Made by a program: the position numbers and the translations under genes. Under the pieces are notes generated by a model. It saw only the letters and a list, made by a program, of their open reading frames with translations. It did not search any database and was not told the origin of the DNA. Source: Roseibium salinum (lineage in GTDB: Bacteria; Pseudomonadota; Alphaproteobacteria; Rhizobiales; Stappiaceae). Taken from it: a stretch of DNA of 64,000 nucleotides. Within the stretch, counting starts at the first letter, position 1, and the number at the start of each line of letters is the position of its first letter. Shown one piece after another: positions 34,602 to 44,382 of the stretch. The stretch lies in NCBI RefSeq assembly GCF_026240905.1, contig NZ_JAPEVI010000003.1, forward strand, positions 4,342,501-4,406,500, in the 5' to 3' direction.

Positions 34602-35111
34602 TCAGCGGTCCCGCAAGGTTCGTTGAGTCCATTTGAACCAGATGAATCCGCTGCCCAGGCCTAGTAGCCCCGGGATAGTCAGGTAGTCCGAAATCGCGAG
34701 AAACGTGCTGCTCAGGGGATCTGCTGGCAAGCAGTCTTCGCCGCATTTCAATGCGATGCCCAACAATTCGAGCCATATCCCGAAATAGAAGAAAATTCCC
34801 GCGACGGCCAATATCAGAAGTGTGGCAAGCAACTTCCTCTCTCGTCGGCAGTAGTAAGCTTTCAATCCTATCCAGAAGAGCAGAAAGAGGGCTGGAACCA
34901 GCAAGACCCAAAATGCACTGTAGCCGAACGACCAGCGTTCTTGGTTGCTGTCTATGGGGCACTTTGAGCAGCCATCGAGTGCAACGGCTGAGATTAAGAG
35001 AGCCACGAGGTTCAACAGCACAAGCAAGAAGTAGGGGAGTGCGCGCGCTGCAAGACGCAGGAGAGACATGACGTAATGCCTTAATCGCTGAAATAGTCCA
35101 AGACACTTCAT
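34602..35111 (-). CDS. Four-helix membrane protein of unknown function inside the hut operon
   Basis: A 169-residue protein with four clear membrane helices (about 25-48, 67-84, 94-117 and 143-160) and a short loop with CSKCP and CGEDCLP, i.e. two pairs of extracytoplasmic cysteines. It shows no hut-related motif and no recognised family. The base composition is more AT-rich than the flanking hut genes. ATG 35111 has no clear ribosome-binding site; ATG 35069 is an alternative. It lies on the hut strand between hutG and hutU, with gaps of 39 and 21 bases. Confidence 0.6.
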   Translation of the reverse strand: MKCLGLFQRLRHYVMSLLRLAARALPYFLLVLLNLVALLISAVALDGCSKCPIDSNQERWSFGYSAFWVLLVPALFLLFWIGLKAYYCRRERKLLATLLILAVAGIFFYFGIWLELLGIALKCGEDCLPADPLSSTFLAISDYLTIPGLLGLGSGFIWFKWTQRTLRDR

Positions 35112-35132
35112 TTGCAGCCAAAGGTGTTGCCA

Positions 35133-35948
35133 TCATGTCTGTTCAGCTCTCCGTGGCAGATCAGATGCAATGGTTTCCAGCGCGCTCAGGATAGCCTTAA
35201 GATGCATGCGAAGGCGGGCGGCCTTTTCCTCGTCATAGGCAAAGGGCGTGTCTTCGCTGGCAAGATGGGTCTTTTGCGCCAGTTCCATCTGGATGGCGTG
35301 GAAGCCTTCGCTCGGGCGGCCATAGTGGCGCGTCGTCCAGCCGCCCTTGAAGCGGCCGTTCAGAACGGATGAGTAGCCTTCGGCAGCGGCCGTGCGGGCC
35401 ACGACGGCGGCCTCGATCTCCGGGTCGCAGGTGGTGCCGTTATTGGTGCCGGTGTTGAAGTCCGGCAATGTGCCGTCAAATAGGAACGGCACGACGGACC
35501 GGATGGAATGGCAGTCGTAGAGGATGGCGATACCATGCTTCGCCTTCACCCGTTCCAGCTCGGCTTGAAGGGCCTCATGGTAGGGCGCGTGCCAGGTGCG
35601 ACGGCGGGTTTCGATCTCGTCCGCGTCCGGTTCCGTGCCTGCATGATAGATGGGGCGGCCGTCGAAATCGGTTGTCGGGCAGAGCGTCGTCGTGTTCTGG
35701 CCCGGATAGAGGCTGACGCCTTGCGGATCCCGGTTGGCATCGATCACGTAGCGGTGGAAATTGGCCTTCACCATACTCGCGCCGGCAAGGAGGCCGGAAT
35801 AGAGCCGGTCCACATGCCAGTCCGTATCGGCAAGTTTCCGGCCCGTCTCGTTGAGGCGCGCCCAGATGTCGTCCGGCACGAACGTGCCTGCATGGGGAAC
35901 GCCAAGGACGATGGGTCTATCCCCGCGATAAACCTCAACCGGCTGCAT
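35133..35948 (-). CDS. hutG: N-formylglutamate deformylase
   Basis: A 271-residue enzyme that hydrolyses N-formyl-L-glutamate to glutamate and formate, the last step of the HutF/HutG branch. Motifs are [12 protein letters not shown] (metal-site His), [31 protein letters not shown] (metal-site His) and [14 protein letters not shown] 35948 follows GGAGG by six bases and overlaps the hutH stop. The substrate assignment is firm because hutF and hutH are beside it. It is a diverged homologue of the amidohydrolase at 1916. Confidence 0.95.
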   Translation of the reverse strand: MQPVEVYRGDRPIVLGVPHAGTFVPDDIWARLNETGRKLADTDWHVDRLYSGLLAGASMVKANFHRYVIDANRDPQGVSLYPGQNTTTLCPTTDFDGRPIYHAGTEPDADEIETRRRTWHAPYHEALQAELERVKAKHGIAILYDCHSIRSVVPFLFDGTLPDFNTGTNNGTTCDPEIEAAVVARTAAAEGYSSVLNGRFKGGWTTRHYGRPSEGFHAIQMELAQKTHLASEDTPFAYDEEKAARLRMHLKAILSALETIASDLPRRAEQT

Positions 35949-37491
35949 GGCTGCCTCCAAGTCCGATCATGTAGTCTTCGGAAAGGATCGCGACCAGCGC
36001 CCGTGAGCGGATCAGGCCGGCGGCCGTGTCCAGGTCCGGCGCCATGTAGCGGTCCTTGTCGAGGGGCGGCACGGCTTCGCGGAGCCTGGCGATGACCGAC
36101 TGGAGCGGTGTGCTGGTCTTCAGCGGGGCGCGGTGCTCGATGCCCTCGGCGCCGCACAGCAGTTCCACGCCGAGGATCTGCGCAAGATTGGCGATCATGC
36201 GGCCGAGGCGGCGCGCGCCGTGGGCGGCCATGGAGACATGGTCTTCCTGGTTGGCGCTGGTCGGCGTCGAGTCGGTCGAGCAGGGATTGGCCAGATGCTT
36301 GTTCTCGCTCATCAGCGCTGCCGTGGTGACTTCCGCGATCATCATGCCTGAATTGAGGCCTGGGTCCCTGGCGAGGAACGGCGGCAGGTCGAAGGACAGG
36401 GTCGGGTCGACCATCAGCGCCACCCGGCGCTGCGAGATCGCGCCGAGCTCGGCGATTGCCAGGGCGATCTGGTCGGCGGCGAAGGCGACGGGTTCGGCGT
36501 GGAAATTGCCGCCGGAGACGATCCGGTCCGCATCGATCAGCACCAGCGGATTGTCGGTCGCAGCGTTTGCCTCGATTTCCAGCGTCCTGGCCGCCATGCG
36601 CAACAGGTCGACACAGGCGCCGGCGACCTGCGGCTGGCAGCGGATGCAATAGGGATCCTGGACCCGGACGTCTCCCTCGCGGTGGCTCTCGCGGATTTCC
36701 GAGCCCTCCATGATCGTGCGCATGGCGCGGGCGACCTCGATCTGGCCGAGATGGCCGCGCAACTCGTGGATCTCCGGCAGGAGCGGGGCGGTGGAGCCCA
36801 TGATGGCGTCGGTGGAAAGGCTTGCGGTCACCAGCGTTGCCTCGGCAAGCCGCCATGCATCGAAGAGGGCGGTCAGCGCGCAGGCGGTGGAGAACTGCGT
36901 GCCGTTGATGAGGCCGAGACCTTCCTTCGGTCCGAGGACGACCGGCGTCAGGCCGGCCTTGGCAAGGGCCTCGCCGCCCGGCATGCGCACTCCGCCGAAC
37001 TCGGCTTCGCCTTCGCCGATCAGCACGGCGGTCATGTGCGCGAGCGGGGCAAGGTCGCCGGATGCGCCGACGGAGCCCTGGGCGGGAATGACGGGGGTAA
37101 CGCCCTTTTCAAGGCAGTCCTCGATCAGCTTCATGACTTTGAGACGCACACCCGACGCACCGCGGCCGAGGGAGAGCAGTTTCAGGGCCATCATCAGCCG
37201 TGTGGTGGTCCGGTCGAGGGCCTCGCCGACACCGCAGCAATGGGACAGGATCAGGTTGCGCTGCAGGGTTTCGGTGTCCTCCGGTGCGATCTTGACGCTG
37301 GCGAGCTTGCCGAAACCGGTGTTGACGCCGTAGACCGCCACGCTGCCCCGGGCTGCCTCGGCCACCCGCTCGGCGGCCAGATTGATCGCCGCTTCCGCTG
37401 ACCTGTCGATACGCACGGGAAGCTCTTCCCGGTAGATGCGTTCCAGATCCGCCAGGTTTGCCGTGCCCGGCGTCAGGATGAGCGTGCTCAT
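35935..37491 (-). CDS. hutH: Histidine ammonia-lyase
   Basis: A 518-residue lyase that removes ammonia from histidine to give urocanate. The MIO prosthetic group forms from A143-S144-G145 in [14 protein letters not shown]. Also visible are [12 protein letters not shown] near 54, [17 protein letters not shown] and the [18 protein letters not shown] block. ATG 37491 overlaps the end of hutI and its own stop overlaps hutG, giving a tightly packed operon. Confidence 0.97.
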   Translation of the reverse strand: MSTLILTPGTANLADLERIYREELPVRIDRSAEAAINLAAERVAEAARGSVAVYGVNTGFGKLASVKIAPEDTETLQRNLILSHCCGVGEALDRTTTRLMMALKLLSLGRGASGVRLKVMKLIEDCLEKGVTPVIPAQGSVGASGDLAPLAHMTAVLIGEGEAEFGGVRMPGGEALAKAGLTPVVLGPKEGLGLINGTQFSTACALTALFDAWRLAEATLVTASLSTDAIMGSTAPLLPEIHELRGHLGQIEVARAMRTIMEGSEIRESHREGDVRVQDPYCIRCQPQVAGACVDLLRMAARTLEIEANAATDNPLVLIDADRIVSGGNFHAEPVAFAADQIALAIAELGAISQRRVALMVDPTLSFDLPPFLARDPGLNSGMMIAEVTTAALMSENKHLANPCSTDSTPTSANQEDHVSMAAHGARRLGRMIANLAQILGVELLCGAEGIEHRAPLKTSTPLQSVIARLREAVPPLDKDRYMAPDLDTAAGLIRSRALVAILSEDYMIGLGGSHAAG

Positions 37492-38692
37492 TCAGAGCCT
37501 CCGAAGATGCGCTTGTGAAGGGAATTGAAGCCGATCCGGTAGGAAAGTTCGGCCGGATGACTGACGTTCCAGACGGCGAGATCCGCCCGCTTGCCGGCTT
37601 CCAGCGTGCCCTGGCCGTCAAGACCCAGAGCCCTTGCAGCTTCCCGGGTGACGCCGGCCAGCGCCTCCTCGGGCGTCATGCGGAACAGCGTGCAGCCCAT
37701 GTTCAGCGTGAGCAGCAAAGAGGCGAGGGGGAAGAGCCCGGATTGCAGTCGGTCGCCAGGGCGACCGGTACGTTGTGGGCGCGCAAGAGATCCAGCGGTG
37801 GCTGTTGCGTCTCGCGCAGCGTGTAGAAGGCGCCGGGCAGGAGCACGGCCACCGAGCCGCTTGCCGCCATGGCCTTGATGCCCGCTTCATCGAGATATTC
37901 CAGATGATCGGCGGACAGCGCGCCGTAAGAGGCGGCGAGCGCCGCGCCACCCAGATTGGAAAGCTGTTCGGCATGCAGTTTCACCGGCAGGCCAAGTTCC
38001 TTCGCCTTGTCGAAGACGCGGGCGATCTGCTCCGGTGAAAAGGCGATGCCCTCGCAGAACCCGTCGACCGCATCGACAAGGCCCTCCGCATGGGCGGCCT
38101 CGAGCGTCGGCAGGCAGACTTCCGTCAGGTAGGCGTCGGCCCGGTTCTTGTATTCGGGCGGGATCGCATGGGCGCCGAGGAAACTGGTCCTGACGAGGAC
38201 CGGCCGCTCCTTGCCGATCCGCCGGGCGGCGCGCAGCATGCGCAGTTCGGTGTCCCTGTCGAGCCCGTAACCGGACTTGATCTCGATGGCGGTGACGCCT
38301 TCGCCGATCAGCGTATCGACACGGGGAAGGGCGGCCTGGAACAGGTCGTCTTCGCTGGCGGAGCGGGTTGCCGACACGGTCGAGACGATGCCGCCGCCGG
38401 CCCGGGCCACTTCCTCATAGGTGGCGCCCTGCAAGCGCATTTCGAATTCCCGCGCCCGGTCGCCGCCGAACACCACATGGGTGTGGCAGTCGATCAGGCC
38501 CGGGGTCACCAGCCGGCCGTCGAGGTCTTCCGCGTGCAGGGCGGAGTAGCGGAAGGGAAGGTGCGCTGCCTCGCCGATCCAGGCGATCGTATCGCCCACG
38601 ATCGCCAGTGCGCCGCCGTCAATCAGGCCATAGGGCTCCCCGTTCCCGGTGAGGGTTGCCAGCCTGGCATTGGTGAGGAGGCGTTGAGACAC
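37488..38692 (-). pseudogene. hutI: Imidazolonepropionase, frameshifted
   Basis: The N-terminal frame (37703-38692) has the imidazolonepropionase features [22 protein letters not shown] (metal His70, His72), [17 protein letters not shown]-like [19 protein letters not shown] and [11 protein letters not shown], then stops after 329 residues. The missing 3' part ([18 protein letters not shown] to the end) continues in another frame (37488-37718). Adding one C in the run of five C's (coding strand; G-run 37727-37731) restores a normal 401-residue protein. It is either a real single-base deletion, which would block the third hut step, or a homopolymer sequencing error. Confidence 0.88.
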
Positions 38693-38729
38693 GGACCATC
38701 TCCGGCTTGATTAGATTGCGTTATAGGAT

Positions 38730-38747
38730 AATATGCATGCACATATT
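38730..38747. promoter_or_regulatory. hutF: Candidate hut operator between hutI and hutF
   Basis: A perfect inverted repeat AATATG-CATGCA-CATATT lies in the 81-base divergent region between hutI and hutF, centred about 35 bases before hutF ATG. Its position overlaps where both promoters must lie, so it is a good HutC-binding candidate. The -35/-10 boxes could not be assigned with confidence. Confidence 0.5.
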
Positions 38748-38773
38748 AACGTGTCAACGGAGGAAAAGGCGGC

Positions 38774-40153
38774 ATGTCGACAGTTTCTGGCGCGACCATA
38801 TTTGCGGAACAGGCGCTCCTGGCCGACGGCTGGGCGGAAAATGTCGCCGTTACCGTGGGCGCGGACGGCAGGATTTCCGCCGTTGAGCGCAATGCCGCCG
38901 CCAGAGGCGAACGCGTCGGCATTCTGCTTCCGGCCCCCGTCAACCTGCACAGCCATGCCTTTCAGCGGGCGATGGCGGGCATGAGCGAGCGGCGCGGCAG
39001 CGAGGCCCGCGACAGTTTCTGGACCTGGCGGCAGATCATGTTCCGCTTTCTGGATGCGTTGACGCCGGAGGATGTCGAAGCGATCGCCGCCTTCGTGCAG
39101 ATGGAAATGCTGGAAGCCGGCTATGCGGCGGTCGGCGAATTCCACTATCTGCACCACCAGCCCGGCGGGACGCCATATGACAACCTTGCCGAACTCTCGG
39201 ACCGGATCATGGCGGCAGCCGGCGAGACGGGCATCGGCCTCACCCATCTGCCGGTCCTCTACCAGTATGGCGGCTGCGACAGGCGTCCGCTGGCGCCGGG
39301 GCAGATCCGGTTCGGCAACGATTTCGACCGGTTCGCCAGGCTCCACGAACTGGCTGCACAACGCCTGAAATTCCTGCCCGCCGACGCGGTGATCGGCGTT
39401 GCCCCGCATTCCCTGCGCGCCGTCGACGCGGAAGGTCTTGGCAATGCCGTAGCGCTTGCCGGCAACAAACCCTTGCATATGCATCTGGCCGAGCAGGTTG
39501 CGGAAGTCGAGGAGGTGCTGGAGGCGACGGGCAAGCGCCCTGTCGAATGGCTGCTTGCCAATCATCGGGCCCAGGAAAACTGGTGCCTGATCCACTGCAC
39601 GCAGATGACCCCGGCAGAGACGCAGGGGCTTGCCGCGACGGGCGCTGTCGCGGGACTTTGCCCGATCACCGAGTCGAGCCTCGGGGACGGTATCTTCGAC
39701 GGGGTCGAATACCTGGCGCAAGGCGGCCGCTTCGGCATCGGCTCGGATTCCAACATCCGGATCTCGCTGTCGGAGGAACTCAGGACCCTGGAATACTCCC
39801 AGCGGCTGCGCGACAAGTGCCGCGCCTCGGTGGCAACGCCGGAAAAATCCACCGGCCGGGTGCTGTTCGAGGGGGCGGTCCAGGGCGGTACACAGGCGAC
39901 GGGACGGGCGTCCGGCTCCATAGCCGAGGGCCGCCATGCCGATCTTCTTGCCCTTGATGGCACGGCGATCGACCTGGGAGGCCGGCAGGGCGATGAAATC
40001 CTCGATGCCTACCTGTTCGCGGGCGACGACCGGATGGTTTCCGACGTCTGGTCTGCGGGGCGGCATGTTGTTTCGGATGGAAACCATGTAAAAGGCGACG
40101 CCATCCGGGCCGGCTACAGGGCTGTCATCGCCTCGCTTCGCGCGCGTCTTTAA
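38774..40153 (+). CDS. hutF: Formimidoylglutamate deiminase
   Basis: A 459-residue amidohydrolase-superfamily enzyme. It deiminates N-formimidoyl-L-glutamate to N-formylglutamate and ammonia for HutG. Metal ligands are in NLHSHAFQRAM (His59, His61), followed by FWTWRQIM, GVAPHSLRAV, MHLAEQVAEVEE and SDSNIRISLSEELRTLEYSQRL. GGAGG lies about ten bases before ATG 38774. It is divergent from hutI and followed 16 bases later by the regulator gene. The presence of HutF means the five-step route to glutamate, without formamide release. Confidence 0.95.
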   Translation: MSTVSGATIFAEQALLADGWAENVAVTVGADGRISAVERNAAARGERVGILLPAPVNLHSHAFQRAMAGMSERRGSEARDSFWTWRQIMFRFLDALTPEDVEAIAAFVQMEMLEAGYAAVGEFHYLHHQPGGTPYDNLAELSDRIMAAAGETGIGLTHLPVLYQYGGCDRRPLAPGQIRFGNDFDRFARLHELAAQRLKFLPADAVIGVAPHSLRAVDAEGLGNAVALAGNKPLHMHLAEQVAEVEEVLEATGKRPVEWLLANHRAQENWCLIHCTQMTPAETQGLAATGAVAGLCPITESSLGDGIFDGVEYLAQGGRFGIGSDSNIRISLSEELRTLEYSQRLRDKCRASVATPEKSTGRVLFEGAVQGGTQATGRASGSIAEGRHADLLALDGTAIDLGGRQGDEILDAYLFAGDDRMVSDVWSAGRHVVSDGNHVKGDAIRAGYRAVIASLRARL

Positions 40154-40169
40154 CGGGATTGATTGAAAG

Positions 40170-40871
40170 TTGACGGTAACCGATACAAATTCCTGGACCG
40201 GCATTCGCACCGAACTTCTGCGCCGGATTCACGACCGGATCTGGCAGCCGGGCGAGCGGATCCCCCATGAAGCGGATCTCGCCGAGGAATTCGGCTGCGC
40301 CCGCACGACCGTCAACCGCGCCCTGCGGGACCTGGCCGAAAGCGGTCTCGTCGTGCGCAAGCGCCGGGCGGGAACGCGCGTCGCGCTCAATCCGCCCCAG
40401 CGGGCGACGCTGACCATTCCGATCATCCGCGAGGAAGTGGAGGCTCTTGGCCGCAAATACCGTCACAGCCTCCTGGAACGGGACCTGAGACCCCTGCCGC
40501 CAATGCTGCATGGCGCCTTCCAGGTCTCTCTCGGCGCGGACGTATTGTTCCTGAAAACGCTGCATTTCGCCGATGATCGGCCCTATGCGTTCGAAGAGCG
40601 GTACATCAACCTGGAAGCGGCACCGACCGCGCGCGAGGAGACATTCGCCAGGATCAGCGCCAACGAGTGGCTGGTGCACAACGCGCCCTACAGCCACGGA
40701 GATATTTCCCTCTTCGCGCTGAATGCCGACGAAACCCTGTCGCGCAAGCTCGATACCACCCCCGGGACCGCCCTGTTCGCTATCGAGCGCATCACCTGGG
40801 CGGGGGGCGTTCCCATCACCCATGTCCGCCTGATCTTCGCGCCCGGCTACCGGATGCGGACGGAGATTTGA
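40170..40871 (+). CDS. hutC: Histidine utilization repressor (GntR/HutC family)
   Basis: A 233-residue regulator. The N-terminal winged helix has IRTELLRRIHDRIWQPGERIPHEADLAEEFGCARTTVNRALRDLAESGLV, and the C-terminal UTRA effector domain (about 90-230) has HFADDRPYAFEERYINLE and GTALFAIERITWAGG. HutC proteins sense urocanate. The likely start is a TTG at 40170, since no ATG lies near the domain start. It follows hutF by 16 bases, and its target is probably the palindrome at 38730. Confidence 0.9.
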   Translation: MTVTDTNSWTGIRTELLRRIHDRIWQPGERIPHEADLAEEFGCARTTVNRALRDLAESGLVVRKRRAGTRVALNPPQRATLTIPIIREEVEALGRKYRHSLLERDLRPLPPMLHGAFQVSLGADVLFLKTLHFADDRPYAFEERYINLEAAPTAREETFARISANEWLVHNAPYSHGDISLFALNADETLSRKLDTTPGTALFAIERITWAGGVPITHVRLIFAPGYRMRTEI

Positions 40872-40893
40872 GGCCGGGCGGCCTGCGGGCAGG

Positions 40894-40921
40894 AAAAAGC
40901 CGCCCCCTTGCGAGGGGCGGC
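40894..40921 (-). terminator. Rho-independent terminator after tctA
   Basis: Read on the minus strand, the 8-bp stem GCCGCCCC / GGGGCGGC with a 7-base loop is followed by TTTTT (bases 40894-40898 are AAAAA on the plus strand). This is a classical terminator for the tctBA transcript. It could also stop hutFC transcription from the other side. Confidence 0.8.
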
Positions 40922-40948
40922 CGATATTCGCGGATAAACGGCCGGAGC

Positions 40949-42490
40949 CTAATCGACGATCGACCCTTCCTCGTCCTTGGCCATGCGGCGCATGCGTGCC
41001 TTGACGAACCTGCCGACGACGATCGGCAGGATGAAGCCGATGGCGGCAAGACTCCACAGGCCGATGGAGAGCGGGCTGTCGATCAGGGCGGTCCAGTCGC
41101 CGTTCCTGATGGTGATGGCGCGGCGCAGGTTGTTCTCCATCGCGTTGCCGAGCAGGGTTCCCAGAATGATCGGGACGAGCGGCACGTCGAGCTTGCGCAA
41201 GACCCAGCCCATGACGCCGAAGCCCACCATCACCATCAGGTCGAAGGTCGAGCCGGAGATGCCGTAGATCCCGACGAAGCTGACCATCGCGACGATCGGC
41301 ATCAGGATGCGCGGCGGGATCAGCAGGACGCGGGTGAACAGGCCGATCATCGGGATGTTCATGGCCAGCAGCATGAAGTTGGCGATGAACAGCGCCGCGA
41401 TCAGGCCCCAGACCACTTCCGGCTGCTGCGTGAACAGCAGCGGGCCGGGCGTGATGTTGAGGGCCAGCAGGACGGCGAGAAGGACGGCCGTGGTGCCGGA
41501 GCCCGGCACGCCGAGCGCGAGCATGGGCACCAGAGCGCCGCCGGCGGCCGCGTTGTTGCCGGCCTCGGGGGCTGCGACGCCGCGCGGGTCGCCCTTGCCG
41601 AACGTGCCTTCCTTGTCCACCAGCTTCTTTTCGAACGTGTAGGCGATAAACGAGCCGAGCGAGGCGCCGGCGCCCGGCAGGACGCCCGCGAGGAAGCCCA
41701 GGAAGCTCGTGCGCAGCATGGTCGGGATGCAGGACTTCACCACCGCCCAGCTCGGCATCAGGCGGCCGATGACCACCTTGCTGCCCTTGGCATCCGAGTC
41801 GCCGTGGCGGTGCTCCAGGAAAAGGAACACTTCGGACAGGGCAAAGAGGCCGACGATGGCGACGAGGAAGTCGATGCCGTCGTAAAGATGCACTTCGCCG
41901 AAAGTGAAGCGCGGCACACCGGTCTGGGTATCGACGCCGACCGTGGCAAGGCCGATGCCGAGCGCGGCCGCGAAGGCGGTCTTGGCCTGGTTGGAGGAGG
42001 CCACGCCGCCGAGGGTCGCGAAGGCGAGGGTGAAGAGGGCGAAGTATTCGGCCGGCCCGAACAGCAGAGCGATCTTGACCAGCTGCGGGGCCAGCAGGAT
42101 CAGGCCCCAGGTGGCCAGGAACGCGCCGACGAAGGAGGCAATGCCCGACAGCGACAGGGCCTCTCCCGCCCGGCCCTGCTGGGCCATCGGATACCCGTCC
42201 AGACAGGTCATCATGGCCGGCTCGTCACCGGGAATGTTCAAGAGGATCGATGAGATACGCCCCCCGTACATGGCGCCGTAATAGACGGACGTCAGCAGGA
42301 TCAGGGACGGCGTGGCGCCGAGCCCGAGCGTGAAGGCGAGCGGGATCAGGATGGCAACGCCGTTGGACGGGCCGAGGCCCGGCAGCGCACCCATCATGGT
42401 GCCGAGAAAACAGCCCAGAAGCGCCAGCAGCAGGTTCTGCCAGGTGAGGGCGATCACGAAGCCGTCGGCCAGAGAAGAGAAGGTTTCCAT
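40949..42490 (-). CDS. tctA: Tripartite tricarboxylate transporter large permease (TctA)
   Basis: A 513-residue polytopic permease with about 11-12 helices. TctA-family signatures are GTMMGALPGLGPSNGVAILIPL near residue 30, YYGAMYGGRISSILLNIPGDE, and the duplicated half with FLGFLAGVLPGAGASLGSFIAYTFEKK. A GGAG lies before ATG 42490, 12 bases after tctB. It is the ion-coupled translocation subunit that accepts solute from TctC. Citrate or other carboxylates are typical substrates, but TTT systems vary widely. Confidence 0.95.
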   Translation of the reverse strand: METFSSLADGFVIALTWQNLLLALLGCFLGTMMGALPGLGPSNGVAILIPLAFTLGLGATPSLILLTSVYYGAMYGGRISSILLNIPGDEPAMMTCLDGYPMAQQGRAGEALSLSGIASFVGAFLATWGLILLAPQLVKIALLFGPAEYFALFTLAFATLGGVASSNQAKTAFAAALGIGLATVGVDTQTGVPRFTFGEVHLYDGIDFLVAIVGLFALSEVFLFLEHRHGDSDAKGSKVVIGRLMPSWAVVKSCIPTMLRTSFLGFLAGVLPGAGASLGSFIAYTFEKKLVDKEGTFGKGDPRGVAAPEAGNNAAAGGALVPMLALGVPGSGTTAVLLAVLLALNITPGPLLFTQQPEVVWGLIAALFIANFMLLAMNIPMIGLFTRVLLIPPRILMPIVAMVSFVGIYGISGSTFDLMVMVGFGVMGWVLRKLDVPLVPIILGTLLGNAMENNLRRAITIRNGDWTALIDSPLSIGLWSLAAIGFILPIVVGRFVKARMRRMAKDEEGSIVD

Positions 42491-42502
42491 GGGGCGCTCC
42501 GA

Positions 42503-42934
42503 TCAAAAGCCGAGGGGACCCTTGGCCAGGGAAAGGCCAAGGACAAGATGGAAGACCGCATAGATCCCGACCGACGTCAGGCATCCGGAGACGGCGGACG
42601 AGATCGGAGCCGTGCCGAGGCGCCAGGTCAGGTAGGTTGCCGCAAGCGCCGTGGCGAACACGAAGCCGAGCACCGGCAACAGGTTCGCGTAAAGGAGCAT
42701 CACCACAATGGCAGCGGCGACTTCCAGAAGGCGGGGCAGGGTGGGCCAGTGCGGGGCCGCATCGGGCCTCAGGATGATCGCCAGGGACGCCAGGGCGAGC
42801 ACGGCGGCGATGATATAGGGAAAGGCTTTCGGGCCGACAGCGTCCGACAGAAAGCTTTCTTCGATGACAAGGGCAGACCAGGCGTATCCCAGTGCAAGGA
42901 GCAGCCCGACCGCGCCAAAAATACGGTCGCTCAT
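42503..42934 (-). CDS. tctB: Tripartite tricarboxylate transporter small permease (TctB)
   Basis: A 143-residue membrane protein with four helices (about 5-22, 35-54, 70-100 and 112-135), SDAVGPKAFPYIIA in the first loop and poor sequence conservation otherwise, as usual for TctB. It is the first gene of the tctBA pair, 254 bases downstream of tctC and separated from it by two hairpins. Confidence 0.88.
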   Translation of the reverse strand: MSDRIFGAVGLLLALGYAWSALVIEESFLSDAVGPKAFPYIIAAVLALASLAIILRPDAAPHWPTLPRLLEVAAAIVVMLLYANLLPVLGFVFATALAATYLTWRLGTAPISSAVSGCLTSVGIYAVFHLVLGLSLAKGPLGF

Positions 42935-43114
42935 GGGTACCTTCCAGCAAGCGGTCGTTACCTGGTGGGGTAGCCGCCTGAAACGGATCTATCGAAAGAG
43001 GCACGTCTCACTGTGCCACGCGAGTTTCTGACAGCCGGCGGCGCCATGATCCTCACCTGGAGGAAAGACATGGGCCTGATCTGAGGGGCAAACCTGCGGC
43101 CCTCTTGCCGAAGC

Positions 43115-43132
43115 GCCGCTCCACGGAGCGGC
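43115..43132 (-). terminator. Second hairpin between tctC and tctB
   Basis: An 8-bp stem GCCGCTCC-AC-GGAGCGGC with a 2-base loop lies just beyond the larger hairpin. It may help to reduce read-through from tctC or protect the tctC 3' end. No U-run is seen. Confidence 0.4.
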
Positions 43133-43144
43133 TTAGTCAGAATG

Positions 43145-43171
43145 CGGAGGGCACATCGGCTGTGCCCTCCG
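43145..43171 (-). terminator. Terminator or attenuator after tctC
   Basis: An 11-bp perfect stem CGGAGGGCACA / TGTGCCCTCCG with a 5-base loop starts 18 bases after the tctC stop. Downstream on the minus strand is a mixed sequence (ATTCTGACT), not a pure U-run, so partial termination is likely. This fits high TctC and low permease levels. Confidence 0.65.
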
Positions 43172-43188
43172 AACCGAAGACGGCAGCC

Positions 43189-44178
43189 TTACTTGATGAT
43201 GCCGATTTCTTTCGAGATGTCCTGGATCTTCGCCACGGACTCCGAGACGAACTGCTCGAACTCTTCGCCCTGCAGGTCGAGCGGGGCCAGGCCGTTGGCG
43301 GCCATCACGCCTTTCCACTGGTCGCTGGCATAGAGTTCAGCGATCATGCTGACCCAGCTGTTGTAGGCCTCGTCGGACATGTTGCCCGGAGCGTAGAAGC
43401 CGCGCCAGTTTGCGCCGATGGCGTCGATGCCCTGTTCCTTGGCGGTCGGGAAGTCGGCGAATTCGCCGTCCAGACGCTCCGGAGAGAGAACCGCGATCAC
43501 CTTGATGTCGCCGCTGTCCACGAAGCCCTTGGCTTCGGAAAGATCGCCCGTGAAGGCCTGGACCGAGCCGGCCAGAAGCTGGGTGACGGCTTCGCCGCCG
43601 CCGTCGAAGGCGATGTACTTGATGGTGCGGACGTCCTCGATGCCGTAGGCATTCGCGGCGATCAGCACTTTCAGGTGGTCCCAGCCACCGACCGCCGAGC
43701 CGCCTGCGACGGAGATGGAAGCCGGATCGGACTTCATCTGGTCGAGCAGTTCGGGCAGCGTGTTGATCGGGCTGTCGGCCGCAACGGCAATCACGCCGTA
43801 GTCAGCACCCACGGTGGCGACCCAGCGGACCTGATCCATGGTGTTGCCCGGATAGGCGCCCTGGGCGAGACGGGTCGCGGTCGCGGTGGAAGCCGCGACG
43901 ATCAGGTCGTTGCTGTCGTTGCGCTTGTTGACCACTTCGGCATAGGCCACGCCGCCGCCGCCGCCTGCCAGGTTTACGACCTGCATGGTCGTGTCGATGA
44001 GTTTGAGATCCTGCAGGGTCTTGCCGACCTGACGGCAGGTGAAGTCCCAGCCGCCGCCCGGGTTGGCCGGCGCGATACATTCCGGATTTTCCGGCTTGTA
44101 ATCCTGAGCTGAGACGCTGAATGCGGATGCGCCAAGGAAGGCGGCCGCCAGCAGGAGACGGGTCGTTTTCAATGCCAT
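43189..44178 (-). CDS. tctC: Tripartite tricarboxylate transporter solute-binding protein (TctC)
   Basis: A 329-residue Bug-type periplasmic binding protein. ATG 44178 follows GGAGG by eight bases; the leader is LLLAAAFLGASAFSVSAQD. Family markers are CIAPANPGGGWDFTCRQVGK, NLAGGGGGVAYAEVV and FDGGGEAVTQLLAGSVQAF. Both cysteines in the N-terminal region (C in PECIAP and FTCRQ) might form a disulfide, as in citrate-type TctC. It is transcribed first, divergent from the two-component genes. Confidence 0.93.
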   Translation of the reverse strand: MALKTTRLLLAAAFLGASAFSVSAQDYKPENPECIAPANPGGGWDFTCRQVGKTLQDLKLIDTTMQVVNLAGGGGGVAYAEVVNKRNDSNDLIVAASTATATRLAQGAYPGNTMDQVRWVATVGADYGVIAVAADSPINTLPELLDQMKSDPASISVAGGSAVGGWDHLKVLIAANAYGIEDVRTIKYIAFDGGGEAVTQLLAGSVQAFTGDLSEAKGFVDSGDIKVIAVLSPERLDGEFADFPTAKEQGIDAIGANWRGFYAPGNMSDEAYNSWVSMIAELYASDQWKGVMAANGLAPLDLQGEEFEQFVSESVAKIQDISKEIGIIK

Positions 44179-44382
44179 GATGTGTTTCCTCCACATGATG
44201 AGGCTTTTGGTGAGCCTTTGAGATCCGTTGTGCCGCAGAAGACCGCGATCCCTCCCAACGGATGTCAGGCAAGCCTAGCGACAAACCCTGTCATCAACCT
44301 GTCACGCGGGCCGGCAATGTGCCGGGACGCTTGCATGGAAGCAAAATGCGGGGCAAAGGAAAGGAGGGGGAGGAATATAGCG

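Noticed and set aside
40667..42253. 528-residue plus-strand ORF
   Set aside because: Antisense to tctA with Asp/His/Gln-rich low-complexity sequence.
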